A DNA stretch of 64,000 nt from Stenotrophomonas sp. BIGb0135. GTDB lineage: Bacteria; Pseudomonadota; Gammaproteobacteria; Xanthomonadales; Xanthomonadaceae. The notes beneath the pieces are model-generated. The model did not search any database, was not told the DNA's origin, and saw nothing but the letters and a program-made list of their open reading frames with translations. The stretch covers positions 248,001 to 312,000 of the forward strand of contig NZ_JANUDX010000002.1 of NCBI RefSeq assembly GCF_024810105.1, read 5' to 3'. Shown here piece by piece: positions 24,824 through 34,737 of the stretch; within the stretch, counting starts at the first letter, position 1; every line of letters starts with the position of its first letter. The position numbers were made by a program, and so were the translations under genes.

Positions 24824-26827
24824 ATGAATCTGTTGGGTAAATTGACATTTGCCGACATCCCGCATGACCCGATCATCATCACCACGCTGGTCGGTGCTGG
24901 TATCGGCGGCATGCTGGTGCTGGCCCTGATCACCAAGTTCAAGCTGTGGGGCTATCTCTGGAAAGAGTGGTTCACCTCGGTCGACCACAAGAAGATCGGC
25001 GCGATGTACCTCATCGTCGCCTTCGTCATGCTGCTGCGCGGCTTTGCCGACGCGATCATGATGCGTGCCCAGCAGGCCATCGCGGCCGGTGGCAACGAAG
25101 GCTTCCTGCCGCCGCACCACTACGACCAGATCTTCACCGCCCACGGCGTGATCATGATCTTCTTCGTGGCGATGCCGCTGATCACCGGCCTGATGAACGT
25201 CGTGGTGCCGCTGCAGATCGGCGCACGCGACGTGGCCTTCCCGTTCGTCAACTCGCTCAGCTTCTGGCTGTTCGTGGCGGGCGCGGGCCTGGTGATGATC
25301 TCGCTGGGTGTCGGTGAGTTCGCGCAGACCGGTTGGCTGGCCTTCCCGCCTTTGTCGGGCAAGGAGTACAGCTCAGGTGTCGGTGTGGATTACTACATCT
25401 GGGGCCTGCAGGTCGCTGGCCTGGGTACCACGCTGAGCGGTATCAACTTCTTCATTACCATCCTGAAGATGCGTACCCCGGGCATGAAGCTGATGCACAT
25501 GCCGGTGTTCACCTGGACCGCGCTGGTCACCAACGTGCTGATCATCGCCGCCTTCCCGGTGCTGACCGTCACCCTGGTGCTGCTCACCCTGGACCGTTAC
25601 CTGGGCACGCACTTCTTCACCAATGACGGTGGCGGCAACGCCATGCTGTACATCAACCTGATCTGGATCTGGGGTCACCCGGAAGTCTATATCCTGGTGC
25701 TGCCGGCCTTCGGCGTGTTCTCCGAGGTCATCGCCACGTTCTCGCGCAAGGCGCTGTTCGGCTACAAGGGCATGGTCTACGCCACCGCCTGCATCGGCGT
25801 GTTGTCGTTCATCGTGTGGCTGCACCACTTCTTCACCATGGGCTCGGGTGCCAACGTCAATGCCTTCTTCGGCATCACGACGATGATCATCTCGATCCCG
25901 ACCGGCGTGAAGATCTTCAACTGGCTGTTCACCATGTTCCGCGGTCGCGTGCAGTTCACCACCCCGGTGCTGTGGACGATCGGCTTCATGGTCACCTTCA
26001 CCATCGGCGGCATGACCGGCGTGATGCTGGCGATCCCGGCCATCGACTTCGTGCTCCACAACAGCCTGTTCCTGATCGCCCACTTCCACAACGTCATCAT
26101 CGGCGGCGTGGTGTTCGGCATGTTTGCCGGCATCACCTACTGGTGGCCGAAGATGTTCGGCTTCCGCCTCAACGAAACCTGGGGCAAGCGCGCGTTCTGG
26201 TGCTGGTTCATCGGCTTCTACGTGGCCTTCATGCCGCTGTACATCCTGGGCTTCATGGGCATGACCCGCCGCATGCAGAGCTACCCGAACCTGGAGTACC
26301 AGCCGCTGCTGGTGATCGCCATGTGCGGTGCGTTCATCATCGGCGCCGGCATCCTGTGCCAGGTGATCCAGATCGCCGTGTCGATCCGCGACCGCAAGAA
26401 GACCGCCGACCTGACCGGCGATCCGTGGGATGCCCGTACGCTGGAGTGGGAAACCTCTTCGCCGCCGTCGTTCTACAACTTCGGCGCGCTGCCCAAGGTC
26501 ACCGAACTGGACGACTTCTGGGAGCGCAAGCAGCGTGGTGAGGCGTGGGAACGCCCGGCCAGGTACACCGACATCCACATGCCGCGCAACACCGGCACCG
26601 GCGTGGTGATCGGCGCCTTCAGCCTGGTGCTGGGCTTTGCGATGATCTGGCACATCTGGTGGCTGGCCATCGTGGGCATCGTCGGCATGATCGGCACCTT
26701 CATCTGGCGCACCTTCGACAAGGACACGGATTACTACGTGCCGGCCGCCGAAGTGGAGCGCATCGAAAATGAGCACCGTCGCCACCTGGTGGCGCAGGGC
26801 CTGGTGAAATCGGAGCTGAAGGCATGA
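24824..26827 (+). CDS. cyoB: cytochrome bo quinol oxidase subunit I
   Basis: 667 residues; the catalytic heme-copper subunit that oxidises ubiquinol, reduces O2 to water and pumps protons. Ligands are visible: His in '[11 protein letters not shown]' (low-spin heme), '[16 protein letters not shown]' with the CuB His and cross-linked Tyr, '[10 protein letters not shown]' (CuB), and '[11 protein letters not shown]' (both hemes). It starts two bases after the cyoA stop with GGGAG upstream, and its stop overlaps the cyoC start (ATGA). Confidence 0.96.
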   Translation: MNLLGKLTFADIPHDPIIITTLVGAGIGGMLVLALITKFKLWGYLWKEWFTSVDHKKIGAMYLIVAFVMLLRGFADAIMMRAQQAIAAGGNEGFLPPHHYDQIFTAHGVIMIFFVAMPLITGLMNVVVPLQIGARDVAFPFVNSLSFWLFVAGAGLVMISLGVGEFAQTGWLAFPPLSGKEYSSGVGVDYYIWGLQVAGLGTTLSGINFFITILKMRTPGMKLMHMPVFTWTALVTNVLIIAAFPVLTVTLVLLTLDRYLGTHFFTNDGGGNAMLYINLIWIWGHPEVYILVLPAFGVFSEVIATFSRKALFGYKGMVYATACIGVLSFIVWLHHFFTMGSGANVNAFFGITTMIISIPTGVKIFNWLFTMFRGRVQFTTPVLWTIGFMVTFTIGGMTGVMLAIPAIDFVLHNSLFLIAHFHNVIIGGVVFGMFAGITYWWPKMFGFRLNETWGKRAFWCWFIGFYVAFMPLYILGFMGMTRRMQSYPNLEYQPLLVIAMCGAFIIGAGILCQVIQIAVSIRDRKKTADLTGDPWDARTLEWETSSPPSFYNFGALPKVTELDDFWERKQRGEAWERPARYTDIHMPRNTGTGVVIGAFSLVLGFAMIWHIWWLAIVGIVGMIGTFIWRTFDKDTDYYVPAAEVERIENEHRRHLVAQGLVKSELKA

Positions 26828-27465
26828 GCAGCACTATCCCCAACAGCATGAACCATGGGCACGCCGCGCAAGCGGCGGCCCACGGCCATGATGACCACGA
26901 GCACCACGACACCGGCGGCAACACCGTCTTCGGTTTCTGGGTGTACCTGATGAGCGACTGCCTCATCTTCGCCAGCCTGTTCGCCACCTACATCGTGTTG
27001 TCCGGTGGCACCAACGGCGGGCCGGGCCCGAAGGACCTCTTCGACCTGAGCTTCGTCGCCTGGGAAACCACGCTGCTGCTGGTGTCTTCGCTGACCTTCG
27101 GCCTGGGCATGATCGCCCTGCACAAGCACAAGGTCGGCCAGATGTACCTGTGGCTGGGCCTGACCTGGCTGCTGGGCTTCGGCTTCATGGTCATGGAAGT
27201 GTGGGAGTTCAACCACCTCATCCATGAGGGCTACGGTCCCGACCACAGTGCGTTCCTGTCGGCGTTCTTCGCGCTGGTGGGTACCCACGGCCTGCACGTG
27301 AGTGCCGGCCTGCTGTGGCTGCTGGTCATGTTCATCCAGATCAAGCAGAACGGCCTGACCCCGACCAACAAGACCCGCATGGCGTGCCTGAGCCTGTTCT
27401 GGCACTTCCTGGACCTGATCTGGATCGGCGTGTTCTCCGTCGTCTACCTGAAGGGAGCGCTGTAA
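26824..27465 (+). CDS. cyoC: cytochrome bo quinol oxidase subunit III
   Basis: 213 residues with five membrane segments and the subunit III pattern '[18 protein letters not shown]', '[10 protein letters not shown]', '[12 protein letters not shown]' and '[18 protein letters not shown]'. The cytoplasmic N-terminus (about residues 8-28) is His-rich, with eight His in some 20 residues. The start overlaps the cyoB stop and the end overlaps cyoD (TAATG). Confidence 0.95.
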   Translation: MSSTIPNSMNHGHAAQAAAHGHDDHEHHDTGGNTVFGFWVYLMSDCLIFASLFATYIVLSGGTNGGPGPKDLFDLSFVAWETTLLLVSSLTFGLGMIALHKHKVGQMYLWLGLTWLLGFGFMVMEVWEFNHLIHEGYGPDHSAFLSAFFALVGTHGLHVSAGLLWLLVMFIQIKQNGLTPTNKTRMACLSLFWHFLDLIWIGVFSVVYLKGAL

Positions 27466-27812
27466 TGGCACATGACAATCACGCACACGACCACGGCCAC
27501 GGTGCCGGCGGCGAAAGCCACGGCAGCGTCAAGTCGTACCTGGTCGGCTTCCTGCTGGCAGCGGTCCTGACCATCATCCCGTTCTGGCTGGTGATGCACG
27601 GCAACCTGCCGACCTTCACCACCGGCGTGATCATCGTGATCGCCGCGGTGCTGCAGATCCTGGTGCACCTGGTGTTCTTCCTGCACCTGGACCGCTCCTC
27701 GGAGCAGCGCTGGAACGTCAGCGCCGCGGCCTTCACCGTGGTGGTGATCGGCATCATCGTCGCCGGCTCGCTGTGGGTCATGCACAACATGAACGTGCAC
27801 ATGATGCACTGA
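27465..27812 (+). CDS. cyoD: cytochrome bo quinol oxidase subunit IV
   Basis: 115 residues with three membrane segments ('YLVGFLLAAVLTIIPFWLVM', 'IIVIAAVLQILVHLVFFLHL', 'VVVIGIIVAGSLWVM'), as in CyoD. It has a His-rich N-terminus (six His in the first 20 residues) and a His/Met-rich end. It overlaps the cyoC stop by one base. No cyoE follows; a terminator ends the operon. Confidence 0.93.
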   Translation: MAHDNHAHDHGHGAGGESHGSVKSYLVGFLLAAVLTIIPFWLVMHGNLPTFTTGVIIVIAAVLQILVHLVFFLHLDRSSEQRWNVSAAAFTVVVIGIIVAGSLWVMHNMNVHMMH

Positions 27813-27838
27813 CGTCCCCGCGACGTTGCCGCACGCAG

Positions 27839-27864
27839 AAAGGCCGCCCCCGGGCGGCCTTTTT
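27839..27864 (+). terminator. Rho-independent terminator of cyoABCD
   Basis: Stem AAAGGCCGCCC/GGGCGGCCTTT followed by TTTTTG, 26 bases after the cyoD stop. The remaining 145 bases to the next gene's end show nothing recognisable. Confidence 0.9.
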
Positions 27865-28011
27865 GTTTGCGTCGATCAGGGCGGGATCAACGGCTGCAGG
27901 TGTGCGCGTCCACCGGTCTGGGCACCCCGGGGCACCTCAAGGAACGAGAGGCAACACCGGCGCGTGCTCGAGCGCAACGAAGCGGTCCACTGAAGGTGGA
28001 CGATCGAAGCG

Positions 28012-30075
28012 CTACGCCGCCTGGGCCAACCGCAGGAATTCGTCAGCCCCCACCGGCCGCCCCAGGTGGTACCCCTGCAGCAGGTCGCAGCCCATGTCGC
28101 TCAGGTACTGGCGTTGCCCATCGGTTTCCACGCCCTCGGCGACGATCCGCAGTTGCAGCGAACGGCCCAGCGCGATGATCGAGGACACGATCGCCGCGTC
28201 TTCGGCGTTGTCTTCCAGGTCGTGCACGAACGCGCGGTCGATCTTCAGTTCGGTGGCCGGCATGCGTTTGAGGTAGAGCAGGCTGGAGTAGCCGGTGCCG
28301 AAGTCGTCGATGGAGATGTTGACCCCCATCGCGGTGAGTCCGTGCAGGATCTGCAGGCTCGCCTCGACGTCCTTCATCGCGGTGGTCTCGGTCACTTCCA
28401 GGGTCAGGTGGCGTGGGTCCAGCCGGTGCCGTTCCAGCGTGCGCTTGACCGTGTCGAGCAGGGTGGCCGAGCCGAACTGCAGCGGCGACAGGTTGACCGC
28501 CATCGACCACTCCGCATGGCCGGCGTCGTGCCACAGGCGCAGCTGCGCACAGGCGTGGTCCAGCACCCAGTCGCCCAGCGGCAGGATCAGCCCGCTGCGT
28601 TCGGCCACCGGAATGAACATGTCCGGGCCGAGCAGGCCCAGCTCGGGGTGCTGCCAGCGCACCAGCGCCTCGGCGCCGATCAGCGGCTGGCCGCTGGCCG
28701 GGAACTTGGGCTGGTAGTGCAGCACCAGCTCGTTGCGGTGGATCGCCCGGCGCAGCTCCTGCAGCAGCTTGAGCTGGCGGTTGGCGCTGACATGCATCGA
28801 TTCGGTGAAGAACGTATAGCCGTTACGGCCGCCGTCCTTGGTGTGGTACATCGCCGCGTCGGCGTGCGCCATCAACTCCCGTTCACTGGTGGCGTCGGCC
28901 GGGTACAGCGCGATGCCGAGGCTGGCGGTCACCTGCAGTTCCAGCGCATCGATCAGGAACGGCTCGCCCACGCTGGCGATGATGCGTTCGGCGACCACCG
29001 CTGCATCTTCGGGGTCGTCCACCTGGAACACGATGACGAACTCGTCGCCGCCCAGCCGCGCGAACGTATCCTGGCTGCGCAGCAGCGCACTGACGCGCTC
29101 GCTCATCTGGATCAGCAGCTTGTCGCCGAGCTGGTGGCCGTAGGCATCGTTGATAGCCTTGAAGCCGTCCAGGTCGCAGAACATCACCGCGAAACTGAAG
29201 TGCCGGCGCCGCGCCTTCTCGATCGCCTGCTCGATCCGGTCCTGCAGCAGCATCCGGTTCGGCAGCTGGGTCAGCGGGTCGTGCAGGGCGGCCTGCAGCA
29301 GTTTCTCGTTGGCGTGCGCCAGCGAGTCGGCCAGCATGCCGGTGCGCGTGCGCATCTGGCGGTCGAACACCGAGGCCAGCAGCGCGATGCCCAGCGTGGC
29401 CAGCGTGGTCACGATGACCAGCACGGCCAGCCACTTGGCGTCGATGCCCTCGCCATAGGCGGCGCCACAGATGCTGCCGGGCGGGAAGTGGGCCGCGGCC
29501 ATGCCGGTGTAGTGCATGCCCACGATCGCCAGCCCCATCACCAGCGACGCCAGGCCGCGCAACAGGAATGCGCGGCGCTGCTCCAGGCGCAGCCGGAACG
29601 CGATCCACAAGGCCGCACCGGCCGCGCTGATGGCGATCAGCAGCGACAGGGTGAACCAGACCGGGTCGTAATCGATGCCCGGCTGCATGCGCAGGGCGGC
29701 CATGCCCAGGTAGTGCATGGCGGCGATGCCCAGGCCCATCAGCACCGCGCCGGCGCCCAGCCGGGCCCACGGCAGCGACGGGCGCGAGACCAGCCACAGC
29801 GCGTAGGCCGACGCGCCGACGGACACGGCCAGCGAGAACAGGGTGATGCCCAGGTCGTAGCCGACCGGGATCGGCAGGTGGAAGGCGAGCATGCCGATGA
29901 AGTGCATCGACCAGATGCCCAGGCCCATCGCGCCTGCGCCACCGGCCAGCCACCAGCGGGCCACGCGGCCCTGGGTGCTGGCCAGCCGGCCGGCCATGTC
30001 CAGTGCCGTATACGAGGCAAGGATGGCGACCAGCAGCGAGAAGACGACAAGACTCTGGCTGTAGGTGCCGGTCAT
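28012..30075 (-). CDS. MHYT-GGDEF-EAL c-di-GMP signalling protein
   Basis: 687 residues, an inner-membrane sensor with domain order as in MucR of Pseudomonas. The N-terminal seven-helix MHYT domain carries three repeats 'SMHFIGM', 'AMHYLGM' and 'GMHYTGM' (a proposed copper-binding O2/NO sensor). The GGDEF domain has an intact 'RLGGDEF'. The EAL domain has 'GAEALVRW', 'NLSPLQF', 'EVTETTAM', 'DDFGTGYSSL', 'KIDRAFV' and 'AEGVET', so both synthesis and hydrolysis look possible. ATG 30075 starts right before the first helix. It is divergent from radA and next to the cyo oxidase, a fitting place for an O2-related sensor. Confidence 0.92.
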   Translation of the reverse strand: MTGTYSQSLVVFSLLVAILASYTALDMAGRLASTQGRVARWWLAGGAGAMGLGIWSMHFIGMLAFHLPIPVGYDLGITLFSLAVSVGASAYALWLVSRPSLPWARLGAGAVLMGLGIAAMHYLGMAALRMQPGIDYDPVWFTLSLLIAISAAGAALWIAFRLRLEQRRAFLLRGLASLVMGLAIVGMHYTGMAAAHFPPGSICGAAYGEGIDAKWLAVLVIVTTLATLGIALLASVFDRQMRTRTGMLADSLAHANEKLLQAALHDPLTQLPNRMLLQDRIEQAIEKARRRHFSFAVMFCDLDGFKAINDAYGHQLGDKLLIQMSERVSALLRSQDTFARLGGDEFVIVFQVDDPEDAAVVAERIIASVGEPFLIDALELQVTASLGIALYPADATSERELMAHADAAMYHTKDGGRNGYTFFTESMHVSANRQLKLLQELRRAIHRNELVLHYQPKFPASGQPLIGAEALVRWQHPELGLLGPDMFIPVAERSGLILPLGDWVLDHACAQLRLWHDAGHAEWSMAVNLSPLQFGSATLLDTVKRTLERHRLDPRHLTLEVTETTAMKDVEASLQILHGLTAMGVNISIDDFGTGYSSLLYLKRMPATELKIDRAFVHDLEDNAEDAAIVSSIIALGRSLQLRIVAEGVETDGQRQYLSDMGCDLLQGYHLGRPVGADEFLRLAQAA

Positions 30076-30224
30076 GGGAGAAGCCTGGATAAAAGGGGGA
30101 CGGGCGATGGCCCGCCCCGGTATCGGCCTGCCGGCGGGAAACTTGAACGCCGTTGGCGGCGCGTCTCGGTTGTTGCGACGCGGCTCGGCTATCCTGCCCG
30201 CCAGACGATGAAGTGGACGTGGAC

Positions 30225-31604
30225 ATGGCCAAGCGACTGACCGCATACGTGTGCAGCGAATGTGGCGCCGAATACAGCAAGTGGCAGGGGCAGTGCACCG
30301 AGTGCGGCGTGTGGAACGTGCTCACCGAGATCACCCTGGAAAGCGCCACGCCAGCCAAGGCCTCGCCGGCCGCGCGTCGCTCCGGCTGGGCGGGCAAGGT
30401 CGATGCGCCCAAGATCATGGCGCTCAAGGATGTGCAGCAGACCGAGCACCTGCGCGTCAGCACCTGCATCGGCGAATTCGACCGGGTGCTGGGCGGTGGC
30501 CTGGTTGAAGGTGCGGTGATCCTGGTCGGCGGCGATCCGGGCATCGGCAAGTCCACCCTGCTGCTGCAGGCCGTGGCGAAGATGGCCGCGACCCTGCCGG
30601 TGCTGTACATCACCGGCGAGGAGTCGCTGTCGCAGGTGGCCGGGCGCGCGGTACGGCTGGACCTGCCGCTGGACAACGTCAATGCGCTGGCCGAAACCCA
30701 GGTCGAGGCGATCCTGCAGCACGCCAGCGTCGCCCGCCCCAAGCTGATCGTGGCCGACTCCATCCAGACCCTGTGGACCGAATCGCTCACCGCCGCGCCG
30801 GGCTCGGTGAGCCAGGTGCGCGAAAGCGCCGCGCGGCTGGTCCGCTTCGCCAAGGAAACCGGCACCGCCGTATTCCTGGTGGGCCATGTCACCAAGGAAG
30901 GCGGCATCGCCGGCCCGCGCGTGCTCGAGCACATGGTCGATGCGGTGCTGTATTTCGAGGGGGAGAGCGGCAGCCGCTTCCGCCTGCTGCGCGCGTTCAA
31001 GAACCGCTTTGGCGCGGTCAACGAGCTGGGCGTGTTCGCCATGGGCGAGAAGGGCCTGAAGGAAGTCTCCAACCCCTCGGCGATCTTCCTGTCCGGTGGC
31101 AGCACGCAGCAGCCGGGCAGCTGCGTGATGGTCACCCGCGAGGGCACCCGGCCGCTGCTGGTGGAGGTGCAGGCGCTGGTGGATACCTCGCCGCTGTCCA
31201 ATCCGCGGCGGGTGGCAGTGGGCCTGGAGCAGAACCGCCTGGCGATGCTGCTGGCGGTGCTGCACCGGCACGGGGGCGTGCTTACCGGCGACCAGGACGT
31301 GTTCGTCAACGTGGTCGGTGGCATCCGCGTGCAGGAAACCGCGGTGGACTTGCCGGTGTTGCTGGCGGTGCTGTCCTCGCTGCAGGACCGGCCGCTGGCC
31401 GAGAAGACCATCGCCTTCGGCGAAGTCGGCTTGTCCGGCGAGATACGTCCGGTGCCCAACGGCGAGGACCGCCTGCGTGAAGCGGCCACCCATGGCTTCA
31501 AGCGCGCCATCGTGCCCAAGGCCAACGCGCCCAAGACCGGAAGCGTGAAGGGCATGGAGGTGATCGCGGTGGAGCGCTTGTCCGAGGCGATCGAGGCAGC
31601 CTGA
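30225..31604 (+). CDS. radA: DNA repair protein RadA
   Basis: 459 residues, a RecA-like ATPase acting in branch migration during recombination. It has a C4 zinc finger ('CSECGAEYSKWQGQCTECG'), Walker A 'GGDPGIGKSTL', the RadA-specific 'KNRFGA' and a C-terminal Lon-protease-like domain without catalytic Ser-Lys. ATG 30225 gives the standard 'MAKxxxxYVC' start. The 5' region shared with the divergent MHYT gene is about 150 bases. Confidence 0.96.
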   Translation: MAKRLTAYVCSECGAEYSKWQGQCTECGVWNVLTEITLESATPAKASPAARRSGWAGKVDAPKIMALKDVQQTEHLRVSTCIGEFDRVLGGGLVEGAVILVGGDPGIGKSTLLLQAVAKMAATLPVLYITGEESLSQVAGRAVRLDLPLDNVNALAETQVEAILQHASVARPKLIVADSIQTLWTESLTAAPGSVSQVRESAARLVRFAKETGTAVFLVGHVTKEGGIAGPRVLEHMVDAVLYFEGESGSRFRLLRAFKNRFGAVNELGVFAMGEKGLKEVSNPSAIFLSGGSTQQPGSCVMVTREGTRPLLVEVQALVDTSPLSNPRRVAVGLEQNRLAMLLAVLHRHGGVLTGDQDVFVNVVGGIRVQETAVDLPVLLAVLSSLQDRPLAEKTIAFGEVGLSGEIRPVPNGEDRLREAATHGFKRAIVPKANAPKTGSVKGMEVIAVERLSEAIEAA

Positions 31605-31631
31605 CCCCATCCGCGCCAACGACGCACCCAG

Positions 31632-32272
31632 GTAGCGCCGAACCATGCTCGGCTGGTTGCGGTGCCCCACCTTGTACGCCCGATCTGGCAAGCCGAGCAT
31701 GGCTCGGCTCTACCCGGGTGTCAGCCGGTACGCACGGCCCGGCCAGCCGGGCAGGGCCCGCTCTGGTAGAGCCGAGCCATGCTCGGCTGCTCTCAGCGAC
31801 CCACCTTGTGCGCCTGATCCGGCAAGCCGAGCGTGGCTCGGCTCTACCCGGGTGTCAGCCGGTACGCCCGATCCGGCAAGCCGAGCATGGCTCGGCTCTA
31901 CCCAGGTGTCAGCCGGTACGCCCGATCCGGCCAGTCGGGCAGGGCCCAGCTCTGGTAGAGCCGAGCCATGCTCGGCTGCTTTCGGCGACCCACCTTGTAC
32001 GCCCGATCTGGCAAGCCGAGCATGGCTCGGCTCTACCCAGGTGTCGGCCGGTACGCCCGGCCAGTCGGGCAGGGCCCGCTCTGGTAGAGCCGAGCCATGC
32101 TCGGCTGCTTTCGGTGACCCACCTTGTACGCCCGATCCGGCAAGCCGAGCATGGCTCGGCTCTACGCAGGTGTCAGGCGGTACGCTCGATCCGGCAAGCC
32201 GAGCATGGCTCGGCTCTACCCAGGCGTCAGCCGGTACGCCCAATCCGGCCAGCCGAGCATGGCGCGGCGCTA
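31632..32272. repeat. array of 11 GTAG (SMAG-type) REP palindromes
   Basis: Eleven near-identical palindromes fill the space between radA and the ypjD-like gene. Four read GTAGAGCCGAGCCATGCTCGG (31632, 31766, 31955, 32084). Seven read in reverse as AGCCGAGCATGGCTCGGCT ending CTAC (31690, 31824, 31878, 32011, 32142, 32195, 32249). The spacers are also related ('CTTGTACGCCCGATC', 'GGTGTCAGCCGGTACGC'), so the array grew by duplication of dimers. Long open frames through it are artefacts of the repeats. Inverted pairs would form strong RNA hairpins and probably end transcription from both sides. Confidence 0.88.
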
Positions 32273-32316
32273 CCCGGGCGACCGTGTTGTGTGCCCGACT
32301 ACCCGCCAGGGGTCGG

Positions 32317-33114
32317 TCAGCGGGTGGTATGCCCGAACACCAGTTCGATGACGAACTGGCTGCCGAAGAACGCCAGCAGCAGCAGCGCCATCGCGGTCAG
32401 GGTCCAGTGCACGGCCTTGGCGCCGCGCCAGCCGTAGCGACGACGGCCGATCAGCAACGTGCCGAAAACGATCCACGACAGCACGCTGAGCACGGTCTTG
32501 TGCACCAGCTTCTGCGCCAGCAGGTCATCGACGAACAGCACGCCGGTGAGCAGGGTCAGGGTGAGCAGGGCGAAGCCGACGGCGATCACCCGGAACAGCA
32601 GCGATTCCAGGTCGGCCAGCGGCGGCAACGCACGCAGCCAAGGGCGGAAATCGCGTCGACGCAACGCGCGTTCCTGCAGCCACAACATGATCGCCAGCAG
32701 CGCGGCCACGCTGAGGGTGGCGTAGGCCAGCAGGGCCAGCCATGCATGCGTGGCCAGCTGCCAGCCCAGCGGCCGGCTCGGTTCGTGACCGTAGGCGTGA
32801 TAGGCCCACAACACCGCCGCGGCCATCGGGAATACCAGCACCCCCAGGGCGGCCATGCGCCCGCGCGCGGCCACCAGCGAGGTCAGCCAGGCCATGCCCA
32901 GGCCGACCAGCGACAGCGCGGCGAAGAAGTGCATGTCCGGCCCACCGGTGGTGCGCATCGCCACCAGCACGTGGTAACCACCGTGCAGCAGCATCGCCGG
33001 CAGCGCCGGCCACAGCCAGGCCGGCGAGGTCACCGCATCATCGCGGACGACCGCGCGCACCAGCAGCCCGGTGGCGGTCAGGTACAGCAGGGTCGCGATG
33101 AGAACGATTGTCAT
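32317..33114 (-). CDS. YpjD/CcsA-like cytochrome c assembly family membrane protein
   Basis: 265 residues with eight hydrophobic segments. The CcsA/HemX pattern includes 'YHVLVAMRTTGGPDMHFFAA', 'GWQLATHAWLALLAYATL' with a conserved His, and 'QKLVHKTVLSVLSWIVFG' with a second His. In many gamma-proteobacteria this gene (ypjD) is divergent from ffh, as here. The exact role, heme handling or a transporter-like function, is not settled. ATG 33114 is the first start before the first helix. Confidence 0.85.
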   Translation of the reverse strand: MTIVLIATLLYLTATGLLVRAVVRDDAVTSPAWLWPALPAMLLHGGYHVLVAMRTTGGPDMHFFAALSLVGLGMAWLTSLVAARGRMAALGVLVFPMAAAVLWAYHAYGHEPSRPLGWQLATHAWLALLAYATLSVAALLAIMLWLQERALRRRDFRPWLRALPPLADLESLLFRVIAVGFALLTLTLLTGVLFVDDLLAQKLVHKTVLSVLSWIVFGTLLIGRRRYGWRGAKAVHWTLTAMALLLLAFFGSQFVIELVFGHTTR

Positions 33115-33245
33115 CGTTCCAGTTTCGCATACCCCCCGGCCACTGGCGATGCCTGCGGCCATGGGCCGCAGTCGCGGTCCGGGGCGCTTGGTGGACCGGC
33201 TATACTGTGCGTCTCTCTGTCTTTCGTTCTGAACAGGTTGCCTCC

Positions 33246-34625
33246 ATGTTCGAGTCCCTGACCCAGCGCCTCTCCGGCACCATCGAGCGGCTGCGTGGCC
33301 GCGGTCGCCTCACCGAGGAAAACATCCGCGAGGCCACCCGCGAAGTCCGCATCGCGCTGCTCGAAGCCGACGTCGCCCTGCCGGTCGTGCAGGCGCTGGT
33401 CGAGCGCATCAAGGTGCGCGCGGTCGGCCAGGAAGTGCTGAAGTCGCTGACCCCGGGCCAGGCGCTGATCAAGGTCGTGCGCGACGAGCTGACCACGGTG
33501 ATGGGCTCGGCCGCGTCCGACCTCAACCTCAACGTGCCGGCCCCGGCGATCATCCTGATGGCCGGCCTGCAGGGTGCGGGCAAGACCACCACGGTGGGCA
33601 AGCTGGCCAAGCACCTGAAGGAAAAGCGCAAGAAGAAAGTGATGGTGGTGTCGGCCGACGTCTACCGTCCGGCCGCGATCGAGCAGCTCAAGACCCTGGC
33701 CGACCAGGTCGGCGTGCTGTTCTTCCCGTCCAGCGCCGACCAGAAACCGGAAGCGATCGTCCGCGCCGCCATCGACGATGCGCGCAAGTCGTTCGTGGAC
33801 GTGCTGATCGTCGATACCGCCGGCCGCCTGGCCATCGACGAAGCGATGATGGCCGAGATCAAGGCCCTGCACGCGGCGGTCAACCCGGCTGAAACGCTGT
33901 TCGTGGTCGACGCCATGACCGGCCAGGACGCGGCCAATACCGCCAAGGCCTTCGGCGAGGCGCTGCCGCTGACCGGCGTGGTGCTGACCAAGACCGACGG
34001 TGACGCCCGTGGCGGTGCCGCACTGAGCGTGCGCTACATCACCGGCAAGCCGATCAAGTTCGTCGGCGTCAGCGAAAAGCCCGACGGCCTGGACGTGTTC
34101 CACCCGGACCGTATCGCCAGCCGCATCCTGGACATGGGCGACGTGCTGTCGCTGGTGGAGCAGGTCGAGCAGCAGGTCGACAAGGACAAGGCGCAGAAGC
34201 TGGCCGAGAAGGTCGCCAAGGGCAAGAAGTTCGATCTGAACGACATGCGCGACCAGCTCGAGCAGATGCAGAACATGGGCGGCATCGGCGGCCTGATGGA
34301 CAAGCTGCCGGGCCTGGGCAACATTCCCGAGCACCTCAAGCAGCAGGTCAGCCAGGGCAAGGAAGTGCCGCGCATGATCGCGATCATCAACTCGATGACC
34401 AAGAAGGAGCGCCGCAACCCCGGCCTGCTCAACGGCTCGCGTCGTGCGCGTATCGCACGCGGTTCGGGCCTGACCCCGGCCGACGTCAACAAGCTCATGA
34501 AGCAGTTCCAGCAGATGGAAAAGATGATGAGCAAGATGGCCGGTGGCGGCATGAAGGGCATGATGCGCAGCATGAAGGGGATGATGGGGGCCATGGGCGG
34601 CCGCGGCGGCATGCCGTTCCGCTGA
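33246..34625 (+). CDS. ffh: signal recognition particle GTPase Ffh
   Basis: 459 residues; binds signal sequences and 4.5S RNA and targets ribosomes to FtsY. The N domain is followed by the G domain with 'GLQGAGKTTTVGKLA' (about 107), 'DVYRPAA', 'DTAGRL', 'TKTDGDARGG', and the Met-rich M domain with the RNA-binding 'RRARIARGSG'. The tail is a Met/Gly/Lys repeat. A -10-like TATACT lies at 33201-33206. Confidence 0.97.
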   Translation: MFESLTQRLSGTIERLRGRGRLTEENIREATREVRIALLEADVALPVVQALVERIKVRAVGQEVLKSLTPGQALIKVVRDELTTVMGSAASDLNLNVPAPAIILMAGLQGAGKTTTVGKLAKHLKEKRKKKVMVVSADVYRPAAIEQLKTLADQVGVLFFPSSADQKPEAIVRAAIDDARKSFVDVLIVDTAGRLAIDEAMMAEIKALHAAVNPAETLFVVDAMTGQDAANTAKAFGEALPLTGVVLTKTDGDARGGAALSVRYITGKPIKFVGVSEKPDGLDVFHPDRIASRILDMGDVLSLVEQVEQQVDKDKAQKLAEKVAKGKKFDLNDMRDQLEQMQNMGGIGGLMDKLPGLGNIPEHLKQQVSQGKEVPRMIAIINSMTKKERRNPGLLNGSRRARIARGSGLTPADVNKLMKQFQQMEKMMSKMAGGGMKGMMRSMKGMMGAMGGRGGMPFR

Positions 34626-34737
34626 GCCCTGCAATGGGCGGCGCAACGCCCGCTGCAGGGCGTGCTGCGCCGTGCCGTTGACCGTTCCCGCACCGGGCGC
34701 ATCAGGCGCCCGCCAATTGATCCAACAAGGAATGTCC

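Noticed and set aside
31632..32272. Regularly repeated units resembling a CRISPR array
   Set aside because: The units are strong palindromes in both orientations, spacing is uneven, spacers are related to each other, and there are no cas genes.
31645..33261. Long open frames with repeated Ser/Arg/Pro/Ala segments between radA and ffh
   Set aside because: They translate the GTAG palindrome array in several frames and then the antisense of the ypjD-like gene. The periodic peptide is a by-product of the DNA repeat.
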